This document shows positions 1 to 8,649 of a stretch of DNA of 64,000 bases, piece by piece. Made by a program: the position numbers and the translations under genes. The notes below the pieces were generated by a model, which did not search any database, was not told the origin of the DNA, and saw only the letters and a list, made by a program, of their open reading frames with translations. Numbering within the stretch: position 1 is the stretch's first letter; each line of letters begins with the position of its first letter. This stretch comes from Aminobacter carboxidus (lineage in GTDB: Bacteria > Pseudomonadota > Alphaproteobacteria > Rhizobiales > Rhizobiaceae): positions 310,001 to 374,000 of the forward strand of contig NZ_JACZEP010000002.1 in assembly GCF_014863355.1 (NCBI RefSeq), written 5' to 3'.

Positions 1-285
1 TCCGACCTCACGCTGGACGTCGGGGATCTCGTCCGGCTTGCCGACGACTTCCATGCGGCCGAAGGCGTCGTCGACGAAGGTGTCGACAGGCATCACCGAC
101 AGCACCGCCTTCATGACGCTGACGATGTCGCCGTCGATGCGCAGCGGCCGGCCGAACACGGTCTGCCTCGCCATCGCATCGGCCGGAAAATTGGCGTCGG
201 CGATGATCAGGTCGTCGCCATGGCCCATGGCGCGGAGCACGTAGAGCACGTCGGGGCCAAGCAGCGGATCGATGCCAAGGAGCAT
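1..285 (-). CDS. fucU: RbsD/FucU family sugar mutarotase (partial)
   Basis: The gene starts at 285 on the minus strand and runs off the left edge, leaving the first 95 codons of a family that is usually about 140 residues long. The N-terminus reads MLLGIDPLLGPDVLYVL, followed by MGHGDDLIIADANFPA. The GHGD and D-A-N-F-P elements are typical of FucU/RbsD mutarotases, which interconvert the anomers of fucose or ribose in the cytoplasm. E. coli FucU has the same arrangement. It is separated by 165 bases from the end of the peptide transporter operon, so it is probably a separate unit; its own operon partners lie outside the window. The substrate sugar is not decided by what is visible. Confidence 0.8.
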   Translation of the reverse strand, partial: MLLGIDPLLGPDVLYVLRAMGHGDDLIIADANFPADAMARQTVFGRPLRIDGDIVSVMKAVLSVMPVDTFVDDAFGRMEVVGKPDEIPDVQREVG

Positions 286-450
286 TTTTGTCACCTGAGA
301 TGCGGGTTGCGGATGAGGGGCGGCCGCCCCTGACTGCCATAATTTCCGCTCCAGAATTGCAGGCAAGTGTTTCCGCGCGCAAGCTGTCCATTTGGCATTT
401 TCGCCTTTCGCGGAAGCGCGGGAAACGGGCTTCCGCATTTCCGTAACGCC

Positions 451-1200
451 TTAGGCGTCGCGGACGAAACCTTCGCTCGCAACCAGAAGGTTGCGGGTGT
501 AGGTCTGCGCCACGTTGCGCGTGGCGAGGTCGACGGCGTCCAGCCGTTCGACCTCCTGTCCGCCCTGCATCACCATCAGCCGCTCGCACATATGAGTGAT
601 GACGCCGAGGTCGTGGCTGACCATGACAAAGGTCAGCTTGCGGTCGCGGCGCACCTGTTCGAGCAGGTTCAGCACTTCGGCCTGCACCGAGGCGTCGAGC
701 GCCGAGGTTGGCTCGTCGAGCAGCAGCACCGACGGTTCGAGGATCAGCGCGCGGGCAATGGCGACACGCTGGCGCTGGCCGCCGGACAGCTGGTGCGAAT
801 AGCGGAAGCGGAAGCCGGAGCCGAGGCCGACCTCGTCGAGCGCGCGCTGGATGCGCTTTTCGGTGTCGGCGAAACCGTGGATGTCGAGCGGTTCGAGCAG
901 CAGCCGGTCGACGGTCTGGCGCGGGTGCAGCGACCCATAAGGGTCTTGGAACACCATCTGCACCTGGCGGTAGAATGCCTTGTCGCGGGTCTTGCCCAGG
1001 CGCTTGCCGGCGACGTCGATGGTGCCCGAAGCCACCGGCGCAAGACCGGCGACGGCGCGCAGCAGCGTCGATTTTCCCGAGCCGGATTCGCCAACGAGGC
1101 CAAAGGATTCGCCCTGGGAAACGGTGAGGCTGACGTCCTTGAGCGCGATGAAGTCGTCATAGACGACGCGCAGCTTGTCGATCGAGAGTGCAGGGGTCAC
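451..1200 (-). CDS. Peptide ABC transporter ATP-binding protein (DppF/OppF type)
   Basis: This is the second ATPase of a peptide/nickel-type importer, about 249 residues. Walker A is GESGSGKST near residue 38, the signature is LSGGQRQR, and Walker B is LLLDEPTSALD. I chose GTG at 1200, which overlaps the stop of the upstream ATPase gene as GTGA and has GGAG eight bases before it; a GTG at 1209 is also open but lies directly on that GGAG. It is the last gene of the operon dipeptidase - binding protein - permease - permease - ATPase - ATPase. The usual C-terminal oligopeptide-transporter extension is short. Peptide specificity cannot be told from the sequence. Confidence 0.9.
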   Translation of the reverse strand: MTPALSIDKLRVVYDDFIALKDVSLTVSQGESFGLVGESGSGKSTLLRAVAGLAPVASGTIDVAGKRLGKTRDKAFYRQVQMVFQDPYGSLHPRQTVDRLLLEPLDIHGFADTEKRIQRALDEVGLGSGFRFRYSHQLSGGQRQRVAIARALILEPSVLLLDEPTSALDASVQAEVLNLLEQVRRDRKLTFVMVSHDLGVITHMCERLMVMQGGQEVERLDAVDLATRNVAQTYTRNLLVASEGFVRDA

Positions 1201-2030
1201 AGCAACCACTCCGGCTGGCGGTCGAGCACGGGCAGCGGGTGCCGGTCGGAGCCGATCTTGGGCATGCAGTTGAGCAGGCCTTGCGTGTAGGGGTGCTTCG
1301 CCTGCGAAAGTTCCGAGGCCTTCAGTTCCTCGACGATCTTGCCGGCATACATGACAATGACCCGGTCGCAGAAGGTCGAGACCAGCCGCAGATCATGCGA
1401 GATGAAGATCAGCCCCATGCCGCGGTCGATGACGAGGCGGTCGAGAATGCGCAATATGTCGAGCTGGACGGTGACGTCGAGCGCCGAAGTCGGTTCGTCG
1501 GCGATCAAAAGTTCCGGACCGGCAATCAGCATCATGGCGATCATGGCGCGCTGGCCCATGCCGCCCGAGACTTCGTGCGGGTAGAGGTCGTAGACGCGCT
1601 TGGGGTCGCGGATCTGCACGGCAGCCAGCATGTCGAGCGCGCGCTCGCGGGCTGCCGACTTGCCGATCTTCTCATGCGTGCGCAGCGTCTCAACGATCTG
1701 GCGGCCGATGGTCATGACCGGATCGAGCGAGTATTTCGGGTCCTGCAGGATCATGGCGATGCGGTTGCCACGCAGCGCCCGGCGCTCGGCAGTGGATGCC
1801 TTCAGCAGGTCGATGCCGCTGAATTCGAGCCGGCTGGCCCTGATCTCGGCTTGCTGCGGCGTCAGTCCCATGATGGCGCGGCCGGTCTGCGACTTGCCGG
1901 AGCCGGACTCGCCGACGATGCCGAGCCGCTCCTGGCCAAGCGAAAAGGACACGCCGCGCACTGCTTCGACCACGCCGGTGCGGGTGGGAAAGGAAACGCG
2001 AAGGTCGTCGACATGCAGCAACGTGCTCAT
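1197..2030 (-). CDS. Peptide ABC transporter ATP-binding protein (DppD/OppD type)
   Basis: First ATPase of the importer, about 277 residues, beginning MSTLLHVDDLRVSF. It carries Walker A GESGSGKS, the signature VSGGMGQR and Walker B LLIADEPTSALD. The C-terminus (KHPYTQGLLNCMPKIG) is the oligopeptide-transporter tail found in DppD/OppD proteins. Its ATG at 2030 overlaps the permease stop as ATGA, so translation is probably coupled. In this family the two different ATPases pair at the membrane with the two permeases and power uptake of peptides captured in the periplasm. Confidence 0.92.
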   Translation of the reverse strand: MSTLLHVDDLRVSFPTRTGVVEAVRGVSFSLGQERLGIVGESGSGKSQTGRAIMGLTPQQAEIRASRLEFSGIDLLKASTAERRALRGNRIAMILQDPKYSLDPVMTIGRQIVETLRTHEKIGKSAARERALDMLAAVQIRDPKRVYDLYPHEVSGGMGQRAMIAMMLIAGPELLIADEPTSALDVTVQLDILRILDRLVIDRGMGLIFISHDLRLVSTFCDRVIVMYAGKIVEELKASELSQAKHPYTQGLLNCMPKIGSDRHPLPVLDRQPEWLL

Positions 2031-2944
2031 TGGCCACCGCTGCGTGTATCGAGCGCGTCGCGCAGGCCATCGCCAAGCAGGTTGAAGCCGAGGCTGACGA
2101 TGAGGATCGCGGCACCGGGGGCGGCTGCGACCCACCACTGGTCGAGGATGAAGCGGCGGCCCGAGGCGATCATCGCGCCCCATTCGGGCAGAGGCGGTTG
2201 GGCTCCGAGACCGAGGAAGCCGAGACCGGCGGCGGTCAGGATGATACCGGCCATGTCGAGCGTGACGCGGACGATCAGCGAGGAGATGCACAGCGGCATG
2301 ATGTGGCGCAGCACGATGCGCATCGGCGAGGCGCCCATCAACTTGACCGCCGCGATGTAGTCGGAGTTGCGCACGGTCAGCGTTTCGGCGCGGGCGATAC
2401 GGGCATAAGGCGGCCACGAGGTCAAAGCGATGGCGATGATAGCGTTTTCGATGCCGGGCCCAAGGGCTGCGACAAAGGCCAGTGCCAGCACCAGCTTGGG
2501 GAAGGCGAGGAAGATGTCGGTGATGCGCATCAGCACCGCATCGACCCAGCCACCGGCGTAACCGGCGGCAGTGCCGACCAGCAGGCCGATCGGGGCTGCG
2601 ATGATCGCCACCAGCACGATGACCTGCAAGGTCAGCCTCGAGCCGTAGATCAGGCGCGAGAGGATGTCGCGGCCCTGGTCGTCGGTACCGAGCCAGTTGG
2701 TGGCGCTGGGCGACAACAGACGGGCGTTCTTGAGGTCGCCGATATAGGGCGAATGGGGCGCGAGCAGCGGCGCGAAAGCGGCGACGAACAACAGCAGCAG
2801 GATGATGCCGAGGCCGATGACCGCCAGCTTGTTGGCGGCAAAGCGGCTCCAGGTCAGATAGGCGCGGCCGAGCCGAGCCTGCAGGCGTGACTGCGGACGG
2901 TCGGTGAGCAGCCATTCGCGGCGGGTCATTGTTGTGTCGCTCAT
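2027..2944 (-). CDS. Peptide ABC transporter permease (DppC type)
   Basis: About 305 residues. The N-terminus is cytoplasmic, then a membrane helix near residues 35-55 (VIGLGIILLLLFVAAFAPLL), the DppC-type loop with LGTDDQGRDILSRLIYGSR, and a five-helix permease domain with the EAA-like cytoplasmic loop around LMGASPMRIVLRHIMP. This is the normal length for DppC/OppC. The start ATG at 2944 overlaps the stop of the preceding permease gene (ATGA), and the end overlaps the next ATPase in the same way. Confidence 0.92.
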   Translation of the reverse strand: MSDTTMTRREWLLTDRPQSRLQARLGRAYLTWSRFAANKLAVIGLGIILLLLFVAAFAPLLAPHSPYIGDLKNARLLSPSATNWLGTDDQGRDILSRLIYGSRLTLQVIVLVAIIAAPIGLLVGTAAGYAGGWVDAVLMRITDIFLAFPKLVLALAFVAALGPGIENAIIAIALTSWPPYARIARAETLTVRNSDYIAAVKLMGASPMRIVLRHIMPLCISSLIVRVTLDMAGIILTAAGLGFLGLGAQPPLPEWGAMIASGRRFILDQWWVAAAPGAAILIVSLGFNLLGDGLRDALDTRSGGQ

Positions 2945-3999
2945 CGGATCCGCGTCCTTGGGTCGAGCAGGCGATAGAGCAAGTCGGAGAGCAGGTTGAG
3001 CGCGATGAACACCGAACCGATGACGATCGTGCCGCCCAGCACCGCGTTCATGTCGGCGTTCTGCAGCGAGTTGGTGATGTAGAGCCCAAGGCCTGGCCAG
3101 GCAAAGACCGTTTCGGTCAGCACCGAGCCTTCGAGCAGGCCGGCATAAGACAGGGCGATGACCGTCACCAGCGGCACCGCGGCATTGCGCAGCGCGTGAC
3201 CCCAGATGATGCGGGTTTCCGACAGGCCCTTGGCGCGCGCCGCCACGATGTATTCCTGGCTGAGTTCGTTGAGCATGAACGAGCGCGTCATGCGGCTGAT
3301 GTAAGCGAGCGAGAAATAGCCGAGCAGCGACGCCGGCAGGATGATGTGGGCGAAGATGTCCTTGAACGCCGCCCAGTCGCGGTTGAGCACCGCGTCGAGC
3401 AGATAGAAGCCGGTGATCGGCGTGAAGGTGTATTCGAACACCACGTCGATGCGGCCGGGGCCGGCGGTCCAGCCGAGCCGGGCGTAGAATACCAGCAGCG
3501 CCAGAAGGCCGAGCCAGAAGATCGGCACCGAATAGCCGATCAGGCCGATGATGCGCACGACCTGGTCGGCAAGGCTGCCGCGCTTGACGGCGGCGAGCAC
3601 GCCAAGTGGAATGCCGAGTGCCGCACCGATGATGGTGCCGACGGTGGCGAGTTCCATCGTCGCCGGAAAGACGCGGCGGATGTCGGCCATGACAGGGTTG
3701 GTGGTCAGCACCGAGGTGCCGAAGTCGCCTGACAACACGCCTTTCACATAGAGATAGAACTGATGGTAGTAGGGCAGGTTGAAGCCCATCTCTTCACGCG
3801 TGCGCTCGACGACATGAGCAGGCGCCCGGTCGCCGACGATGGCCAGCACCGGATCGATCGGCACGACACGGCCGATGAAGAAGGTCACCGCCAACAGTCC
3901 GAGATAGGTCGTTGCCACGATCACCACAAAACTGGCGACCGCCTTGAGAATGGCGGAGGCGCGCTTGTTGGCGCGCCTCGCCGAGGTCTGGTTTTCCAT
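2941..3999 (-). CDS. Peptide ABC transporter permease (DppB type)
   Basis: About 352 residues from the chosen ATG at 3999 (MENQTSARRANKRAS). An upstream ATG at 4029 lies inside a palindromic repeat and is less likely. The protein has an N-terminal membrane helix (FVVIVATTYLGLLAVTFF), the DppB loop with GDFGTSVLTTNPV, and a permease core ending in a second EAA-like loop (AKGLSETRIIWGHALRNA). The basic N-terminus before the first helix is somewhat long for the family. It forms the heterodimeric channel with the DppC-type protein. Confidence 0.9.
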   Translation of the reverse strand: MENQTSARRANKRASAILKAVASFVVIVATTYLGLLAVTFFIGRVVPIDPVLAIVGDRAPAHVVERTREEMGFNLPYYHQFYLYVKGVLSGDFGTSVLTTNPVMADIRRVFPATMELATVGTIIGAALGIPLGVLAAVKRGSLADQVVRIIGLIGYSVPIFWLGLLALLVFYARLGWTAGPGRIDVVFEYTFTPITGFYLLDAVLNRDWAAFKDIFAHIILPASLLGYFSLAYISRMTRSFMLNELSQEYIVAARAKGLSETRIIWGHALRNAAVPLVTVIALSYAGLLEGSVLTETVFAWPGLGLYITNSLQNADMNAVLGGTIVIGSVFIALNLLSDLLYRLLDPRTRIR

Positions 4000-4023
4000 C
4001 GTGCTCAAAGGACTGATCCTATT

Positions 4024-4110
4024 GTGCATGACCCCCGTTTTTCAGAAGGGATCATGCACGGACTCATTTGTTACAGCGTCCTTTGCGCGTCCAAGGACGC
4101 GCGGCGCTGC
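4024..4110. repeat. Palindromic intergenic element (copy A), inside the peptide operon
   Basis: Two inverted repeats lie side by side. GTGCATGA (4024-4031) pairs with TCATGCAC (4052-4059), and a GC-rich hairpin built on GCGCGTCC / GGACGCGC follows within 4071-4110. The same two-part unit recurs at 34540-34643 and, with the parts in the opposite order, at 37918-38016; half units lie elsewhere. It fills the space between the binding-protein gene and the first permease gene. That is a classic place for a hairpin that stabilises the binding-protein part of the transcript (inference). Confidence 0.8.
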
Positions 4111-4114
4111 AGAA

Positions 4115-5755
4115 TCAATCCTTGGTCACGGGTGCGACGAAGTTCGAATCGAAGTTCGGCCCCAGCTTGTAGTTCTTGACGTTGCCGCGCAGGCCCGCAA
4201 CCTCGGTCTGCTGGAAGATCAGCAGGAACGGGCTGGTGTCGAGAGCTGCCTGCTGCAACTCCTTGTACATGGTGGCGCGCTTGTCGTTGTCGCGCTCCAG
4301 AAGGGCCGCCTTGGTCTTCTCTGTCAGTTCGGGCACGTCCCAGGCATTGCGCCAGGCCAGCGTCTTCACCGTGCCGTCGTCGGCGTTGTTGGGATTGGAG
4401 GTGAAGGTCTCGGCGTTGGAGTTCGGATCCCAGTAATCCATGCCCCACTGGCCGATATACATGTCGTGGTTGCGGGCACGGTACTTGGTCAGGGTCTGCT
4501 TGCCGTCGCCGGGGATGATTTCGAGCTTCACGCCGGCCTGGCCGACGGTCTGCTGGAAGGATTCGGCGATGCCGGTGACCGGCTGGGTGTTGCGCACGTC
4601 CATGGTGACGGTGAAGCCGTCCTTCAGCCCTGCCTTCTCCAGCAGCTCCTTGGCCTTGGCGACGTCGAAGGTGAACGGGTTGGAGTCGAGCGCGCCGAGC
4701 ACGCCCTTGGCCTGGTAGGTCTGGCGGATTTCGCCGATGCCCTTGATCAGGGTCGAGCCGATGGCGTCGTAGTCGACCAGATATTTGAGCGCCTGGCGCA
4801 CTTCGGGCTTGGCCAGGTTCGGGTTCTTCTGGTTGAGGCTGATGTAGTAGACCGTGCCCTTGGGTGCGCTGGTGGTGGTCAGCTCGGCGTTCTTGGAGAT
4901 CGCCTCCAGGTCGCCAGGTTCGAGGTTGCGGGCAACGTCGATGTCGCCGGCTTCGAGCATCAGGCGCTGGGTCGCGCTCTCCTTGACGTGGCGATAGATG
5001 ACGCGGGCAAGCGCCGGCTTGTCGTTGTAGTAGTTGTCGTTGCGCTCGAGCACGAGGATTTCGTTGGCGCGCCAGTCGCGGATCTTGAACGGACCCGAGC
5101 CGGCATAACCGGTCTTGAGCCAGCCATTGCCGAAGTCGTTGTCGAACTTGTAGTCGTCGGTCGGCGTGACCGGGGCGACATGCTCGAGCACCAGCTTGCT
5201 GTCCATCACGGCACCGACGGTGGCGGTCAGGCAGTTGAGCACGAAGGACGGCGCATAGGACTTGTCGACGGTGAAGACGAAGGTGCTGTCGTCGACGGCC
5301 TTGGCCTTTTCGGTGACGTTGTCCTTGGTCAGGCCGAACTGGGTGAGGATGAAGGCCGGGCTCTTGTCGAGCTTGACGACGCGCTCGAACGACCAGGCGA
5401 CGTCCTTGGCGGTGATCGCATTGCCGGAGGCGAACTTCAGGCCAGCCTTGAGCTTGAAGGTATAGACCAGGCCGTCGTCGGAGACGGTCCAGCTTTCGGC
5501 GACGCCGGGGCGCACCTTGGTGGTGTCGTTGATGTCGAGGCGCACCAGCATGTCATAGGCGTTGCCGAGGAATTCAGCCGGGCTGAGCTCGAAGGACTCG
5601 GCCGGGTCGAGCGTGATGGTGTCGTCGATGGCCCAGGCCTGGACCAGCGTGTCGGCCGGCGTCGCTGCCAGCGCGGGTACGGAAAGCGCCATGACCGACA
5701 GGGCGGCGCCAGCAAGCATCAGACGGAAATGTCCGTTCATTTTACCAAGCATCAT
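4115..5755 (-). CDS. Peptide ABC transporter substrate-binding protein (family 5)
   Basis: About 546 residues. The start at 5755 (MMLGKMNGHF) follows GGGGAAC at a good distance; the first in-frame ATG further upstream lies within the dipeptidase end and lacks a ribosome site. The signal peptide ends near ALSVPALA-A. The mature protein has the SBP_bac_5 layout: ESFELSPAEFLGNAYDML near the start, then RPGVAESWTVSDDGLVYTF, and a late segment with LTKYRARNHDMYIGQWGMDY. It captures peptides in the periplasm for the permease/ATPase genes downstream. An M19 dipeptidase gene directly upstream suggests dipeptide use. Confidence 0.93.
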   Translation of the reverse strand: MMLGKMNGHFRLMLAGAALSVMALSVPALAATPADTLVQAWAIDDTITLDPAESFELSPAEFLGNAYDMLVRLDINDTTKVRPGVAESWTVSDDGLVYTFKLKAGLKFASGNAITAKDVAWSFERVVKLDKSPAFILTQFGLTKDNVTEKAKAVDDSTFVFTVDKSYAPSFVLNCLTATVGAVMDSKLVLEHVAPVTPTDDYKFDNDFGNGWLKTGYAGSGPFKIRDWRANEILVLERNDNYYNDKPALARVIYRHVKESATQRLMLEAGDIDVARNLEPGDLEAISKNAELTTTSAPKGTVYYISLNQKNPNLAKPEVRQALKYLVDYDAIGSTLIKGIGEIRQTYQAKGVLGALDSNPFTFDVAKAKELLEKAGLKDGFTVTMDVRNTQPVTGIAESFQQTVGQAGVKLEIIPGDGKQTLTKYRARNHDMYIGQWGMDYWDPNSNAETFTSNPNNADDGTVKTLAWRNAWDVPELTEKTKAALLERDNDKRATMYKELQQAALDTSPFLLIFQQTEVAGLRGNVKNYKLGPNFDSNFVAPVTKD

Positions 5756-5790
5756 TTTTTCAGTTCCCCAGGTTGACGAATTATTTGTTG

Positions 5791-6849
5791 TTAGGCCGCC
5801 GCTTCGTGCCAAGCCGAGCGCAAGACCCTCAGCCAGTTGTCACGGCAGATTTTCGCCAGATCGTCGTCACCGTAGCCCGCAGCGCTTAGGGCGGCAACGA
5901 GCTTCTGCAGGCCAGCGGCATCGCCGATCTCGGCCGGCACGGTGGCGCCGTCGAAGTCCGAACCGAGTGCCACGCCATCGATGCCGACATGCTCGACGAG
6001 ATAGTCGATATGGCGAATCATGTCCGAGAGCGGCGTGTCGACGCTCTTCAGCCCGTCCTCGCGCAGCATGGTGACGGCGAAGTTCAGGCCGACAAGGCCG
6101 TTGCTCTCACGCACCGCTGCAAGCTGCTTGTCGGTCAGGTTGCGGCTGATCGGCGTGATCGCATGAACGTTGGAGTGGCTGACGATCAGCGGCTGGTCGC
6201 TGAGCTTGGCCACGTCCCAGAAGCCCTTTTCGGTGATGTGGGCCAGGTCGATGGCGATGCCGATGCGATTGCATTCCTTGACCAGCCTCTTGCCGGCTTC
6301 GGTCAGACCGGGGCCGGTGTCGGGGCTCGACGGGAAGGCAAATGGCACGCCATGGCCGAAGACGGTGTTGCGGCTCCAGACAGGGCCGAGCGAGCGCAGG
6401 CCGGCGGCATAAAACACGTCGAGTGCGGCGAGATCGGCGTCGATCGCCTCGCAGCCTTCCATGTGCAGCACGGCTGCAAACTTGCCTTCGGTACGCGCAG
6501 CGTCGATGTCGGTGCCTGTGCGGCAGATCTTCCAGCCGCCGGCGCGCTCGATCCTGAAGGCGATCGAGGCCATGTCGAGCGCAATGTCGAGCGATGGCGC
6601 GCGTTCGAGCGGCTTGCACAGCGGAATGGCATAGTGGCCGTTCTCGTCTCGCTGCTCGTCGGGCATGTTGGCCGAGGTGATGTAGATGGCGCAGAGTCCG
6701 CCGATGAGGCCGCCCTTCTGGGCACGCGGCATGTCGATGTGGCCCTGCCTGGTGCCTTCGATGAACTCCGCAACCGGGTCTGCGCCCTTGGCGGCGTTGT
6801 TCCACAACCGGTAAAGTACGTCGTTGTGGCCGTCGAAAACTGCCTGCAT
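5791..6849 (-). CDS. Membrane dipeptidase (M19, renal dipeptidase family)
   Basis: About 352 residues; ATG at 6849 has AGGAG nine bases upstream (a GTG one codon earlier is also open). Zinc-site motifs of the M19 family are visible: FDGHNDVLYRLW (H-x-D) at the N-terminus, the metal-bridging Glu in VLHMEGCEAI, and the His residues in LVSHSNVHAITPISRNLTD. The late GSDFDGATVP motif binds substrate. The family hydrolyses dipeptides, including some with D-residues. No signal peptide is evident, so it is likely cytoplasmic and acts on imported dipeptides. It is the first gene of the peptide transporter operon, 36 bases before the binding protein. Confidence 0.92.
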   Translation of the reverse strand: MQAVFDGHNDVLYRLWNNAAKGADPVAEFIEGTRQGHIDMPRAQKGGLIGGLCAIYITSANMPDEQRDENGHYAIPLCKPLERAPSLDIALDMASIAFRIERAGGWKICRTGTDIDAARTEGKFAAVLHMEGCEAIDADLAALDVFYAAGLRSLGPVWSRNTVFGHGVPFAFPSSPDTGPGLTEAGKRLVKECNRIGIAIDLAHITEKGFWDVAKLSDQPLIVSHSNVHAITPISRNLTDKQLAAVRESNGLVGLNFAVTMLREDGLKSVDTPLSDMIRHIDYLVEHVGIDGVALGSDFDGATVPAEIGDAAGLQKLVAALSAAGYGDDDLAKICRDNWLRVLRSAWHEAAA

Positions 6850-7188
6850 CACCTACTCCTGTCTGCGGCGGCAGTTGGATGATGCGCGACAGGGCAAGTC
6901 AACCTGTCCGCTGCGGCGTGCTTCATGCCGATGCCGCAAATCCGCTTCGCGCGGCCAGGCAGGACCAAAAGGAATCTTGGCCTGGACCATTCGGCTTCGA
7001 CGGCCGCATTTGGCGGCGGAAATGTAAGCAATCGGCTGTGCTATCGGGCCAAAGGCTGTTCTGCACCTGACCTCGCGGAAGAGCTGCGACCTTCTTCGGT
7101 CTTGAACTGTGGTGAATATTTATGCAGGCGAGTGAATGCCCGCGGCGTAGCTGCCGGCTCATTGCCAATCACCACAGGAAATCCAGAT
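6850..7188. other. Gene-free divergent promoter region
   Basis: 339 bases separate the divergent dipeptidase and dehydrogenase genes. No convincing coding frame is present. The most AT-rich patch is 7111-7124, preceded by CTTGAAC at 7101, but the spacing does not fit a standard promoter, so I do not call one. Both operons probably start from this stretch. Confidence 0.5.
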
Positions 7189-8454
7189 ATGTCAGAAGTC
7201 AGTCTTCTTGATCATGCACTCGTGCGCCTCGACGAGGCGGCGAAACATCTCAACGTCGATGCCGACGTGATCGAGAAACTGAAATTCGCCCGCGAGACCA
7301 CCAAAGCCCGCCTGATGATCCGCATGGACGATGGCTCGCGCAAATCCTTCATCGCCTGGCGCTGCCGCTACGACGACACCCGCGGACCGACCAAGGGCGG
7401 CATCCGCTTCCATCCGGATTCGAGCGCCGACGAGGTCGAGATGCTGGCGTTCTGGATGACCTTCAAATGCGCTGTCATGAACCTGCCCTATGGCGGCGGC
7501 AAGGGTGCCGTGCAGGTCGATCCGCGCCAGCTGTCGAAGGCGGAACTGGAGCGGCTGTCCCGCGCCTACATCCAGGCCTTCGCCCGCATCATCGGCCCGG
7601 ACCGCGACATCCCGGCGCCCGACGTCTACACCAACTCGATGATCATGGGCTGGATGGCCGATGAATACGCGCAGATCGTCGGCCAGGCTTCGCCCGCCGT
7701 CATCACCGGCAAGCCGCTGGCGCTGGGCGGTTCGCTCGGCCGTGGCGACGCCACCGCGCGCGGCGGCTTCTATCTCGTGCGCCATCTTGCCGAGGAGCTC
7801 GGCCTCAAGGGCAGCCTGCGCATCGCCGTGCAGGGTTTCGGCAATGCCGGCCAGCATATCGCTCGCCTGCTTGCTTCGGATGGCCACAAGATCGTTGCCG
7901 TGTCCGATTCCGAAGGTGCGGTACAGGCCGCCGGCGGGCTCGACCTCGACCGGCTGTTCGTTGCCAAGGACAGCGGCCGTTCGGTCGTCACCACCGCCGG
8001 CCACGCCGGCCATGAACTGCTCGACGGTGCCGCGCTTGTCGGCGTCGACTGCGATATCCTGGTGCCGTCGGCGCTGGAAAACATGATCCGCATCGACAAT
8101 GCCGACAGCGTCCAGGCGCGGATCGTGCTCGAGCTGGCAAACGGCCCGGTCACTGCGGAAGCCGACGCGATCCTAGAAAACAAGGGCGTCGTCGTCCTGC
8201 CTGACATCCTGGCCAATGCCGGCGGCGTCACCGTCTCCTATTTCGAATGGGTGCAGAACCGCCAGGGCTACTACTGGCCGGTCGAGGAGATCCACGACCG
8301 CCTGCGCACCATCATGGAGCGCGAGGGCCGCGCGATCTGGGACGTGGCCAAGGTCAAGGACGTCTCGGTTCGCACCGCAGCTTACGTCCATGCACTCGCC
8401 CGTCTCGGCGAAGCGATCGAGGCGCACGGCACGCAGAACTACTTCGCCAGCTGA
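7189..8454 (+). CDS. Glu/Leu/Phe/Val dehydrogenase
   Basis: 421 residues from the ATG at 7189, which has ACAGGA upstream and begins MSEVSLLDHALVRLDE; an open frame extends further upstream but is not protein-like. The dimerisation domain holds GPTKGGIRFHP and CAVMNLPYGGGKGAV, the substrate and catalytic-lysine region of glutamate dehydrogenases. The NAD(P) domain begins with VQGFGNAGQHIARLL. The size fits the hexameric class of about 420 residues. It likely interconverts glutamate and 2-oxoglutarate with ammonium, although a leucine/valine preference cannot be excluded. It is monocistronic, with a hairpin 14 bases after the stop. Confidence 0.93.
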   Translation: MSEVSLLDHALVRLDEAAKHLNVDADVIEKLKFARETTKARLMIRMDDGSRKSFIAWRCRYDDTRGPTKGGIRFHPDSSADEVEMLAFWMTFKCAVMNLPYGGGKGAVQVDPRQLSKAELERLSRAYIQAFARIIGPDRDIPAPDVYTNSMIMGWMADEYAQIVGQASPAVITGKPLALGGSLGRGDATARGGFYLVRHLAEELGLKGSLRIAVQGFGNAGQHIARLLASDGHKIVAVSDSEGAVQAAGGLDLDRLFVAKDSGRSVVTTAGHAGHELLDGAALVGVDCDILVPSALENMIRIDNADSVQARIVLELANGPVTAEADAILENKGVVVLPDILANAGGVTVSYFEWVQNRQGYYWPVEEIHDRLRTIMEREGRAIWDVAKVKDVSVRTAAYVHALARLGEAIEAHGTQNYFAS

Positions 8455-8467
8455 TCCAAATGAGCCA

Positions 8468-8496
8468 TGCCGCCGGATCGAAATGGTCCGGCGGCA
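8468..8496 (+). terminator. Hairpin after the dehydrogenase gene
   Basis: TGCCGCCGGA pairs perfectly with TCCGGCGGCA across a nine-base loop, 14 bases past the stop. There is no T-tract, so it may be a transcript-end stabiliser or a weak terminator. Confidence 0.5.
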
Positions 8497-8510
8497 GATT
8501 CAATGGTCCG

Positions 8511-8549
8511 GAGCGTCCTGGGTGCGTCCAACCGGCCACACGGCGCTCT
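8511..8549. repeat. Degenerate copy of the GC-rich half of the palindromic element (copy F)
   Basis: The stretch starts GAGCGTCCTGGGTGCGTCC and ends CACACGGCGCTCT. It resembles the second half of the units at 4071-4110 and 34601-34643, with several changes that weaken the hairpin. Confidence 0.5.
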
Positions 8550-8649
8550 GGCCTGCATTTTCCGGTTGAAGCGCGGAATTGGTACGATTAGGGCTGTTAC
8601 CTGAAATCCCCCACAACCTTGCCCTTGAGGCAGAACCGGCGGCCCGACA

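Noticed and set aside
4018-4029. Upstream ATG at 4029 as the start of the DppB-type permease
   Set aside because: It lies within the palindromic repeat; ATG 3999 keeps the normal family N-terminus.
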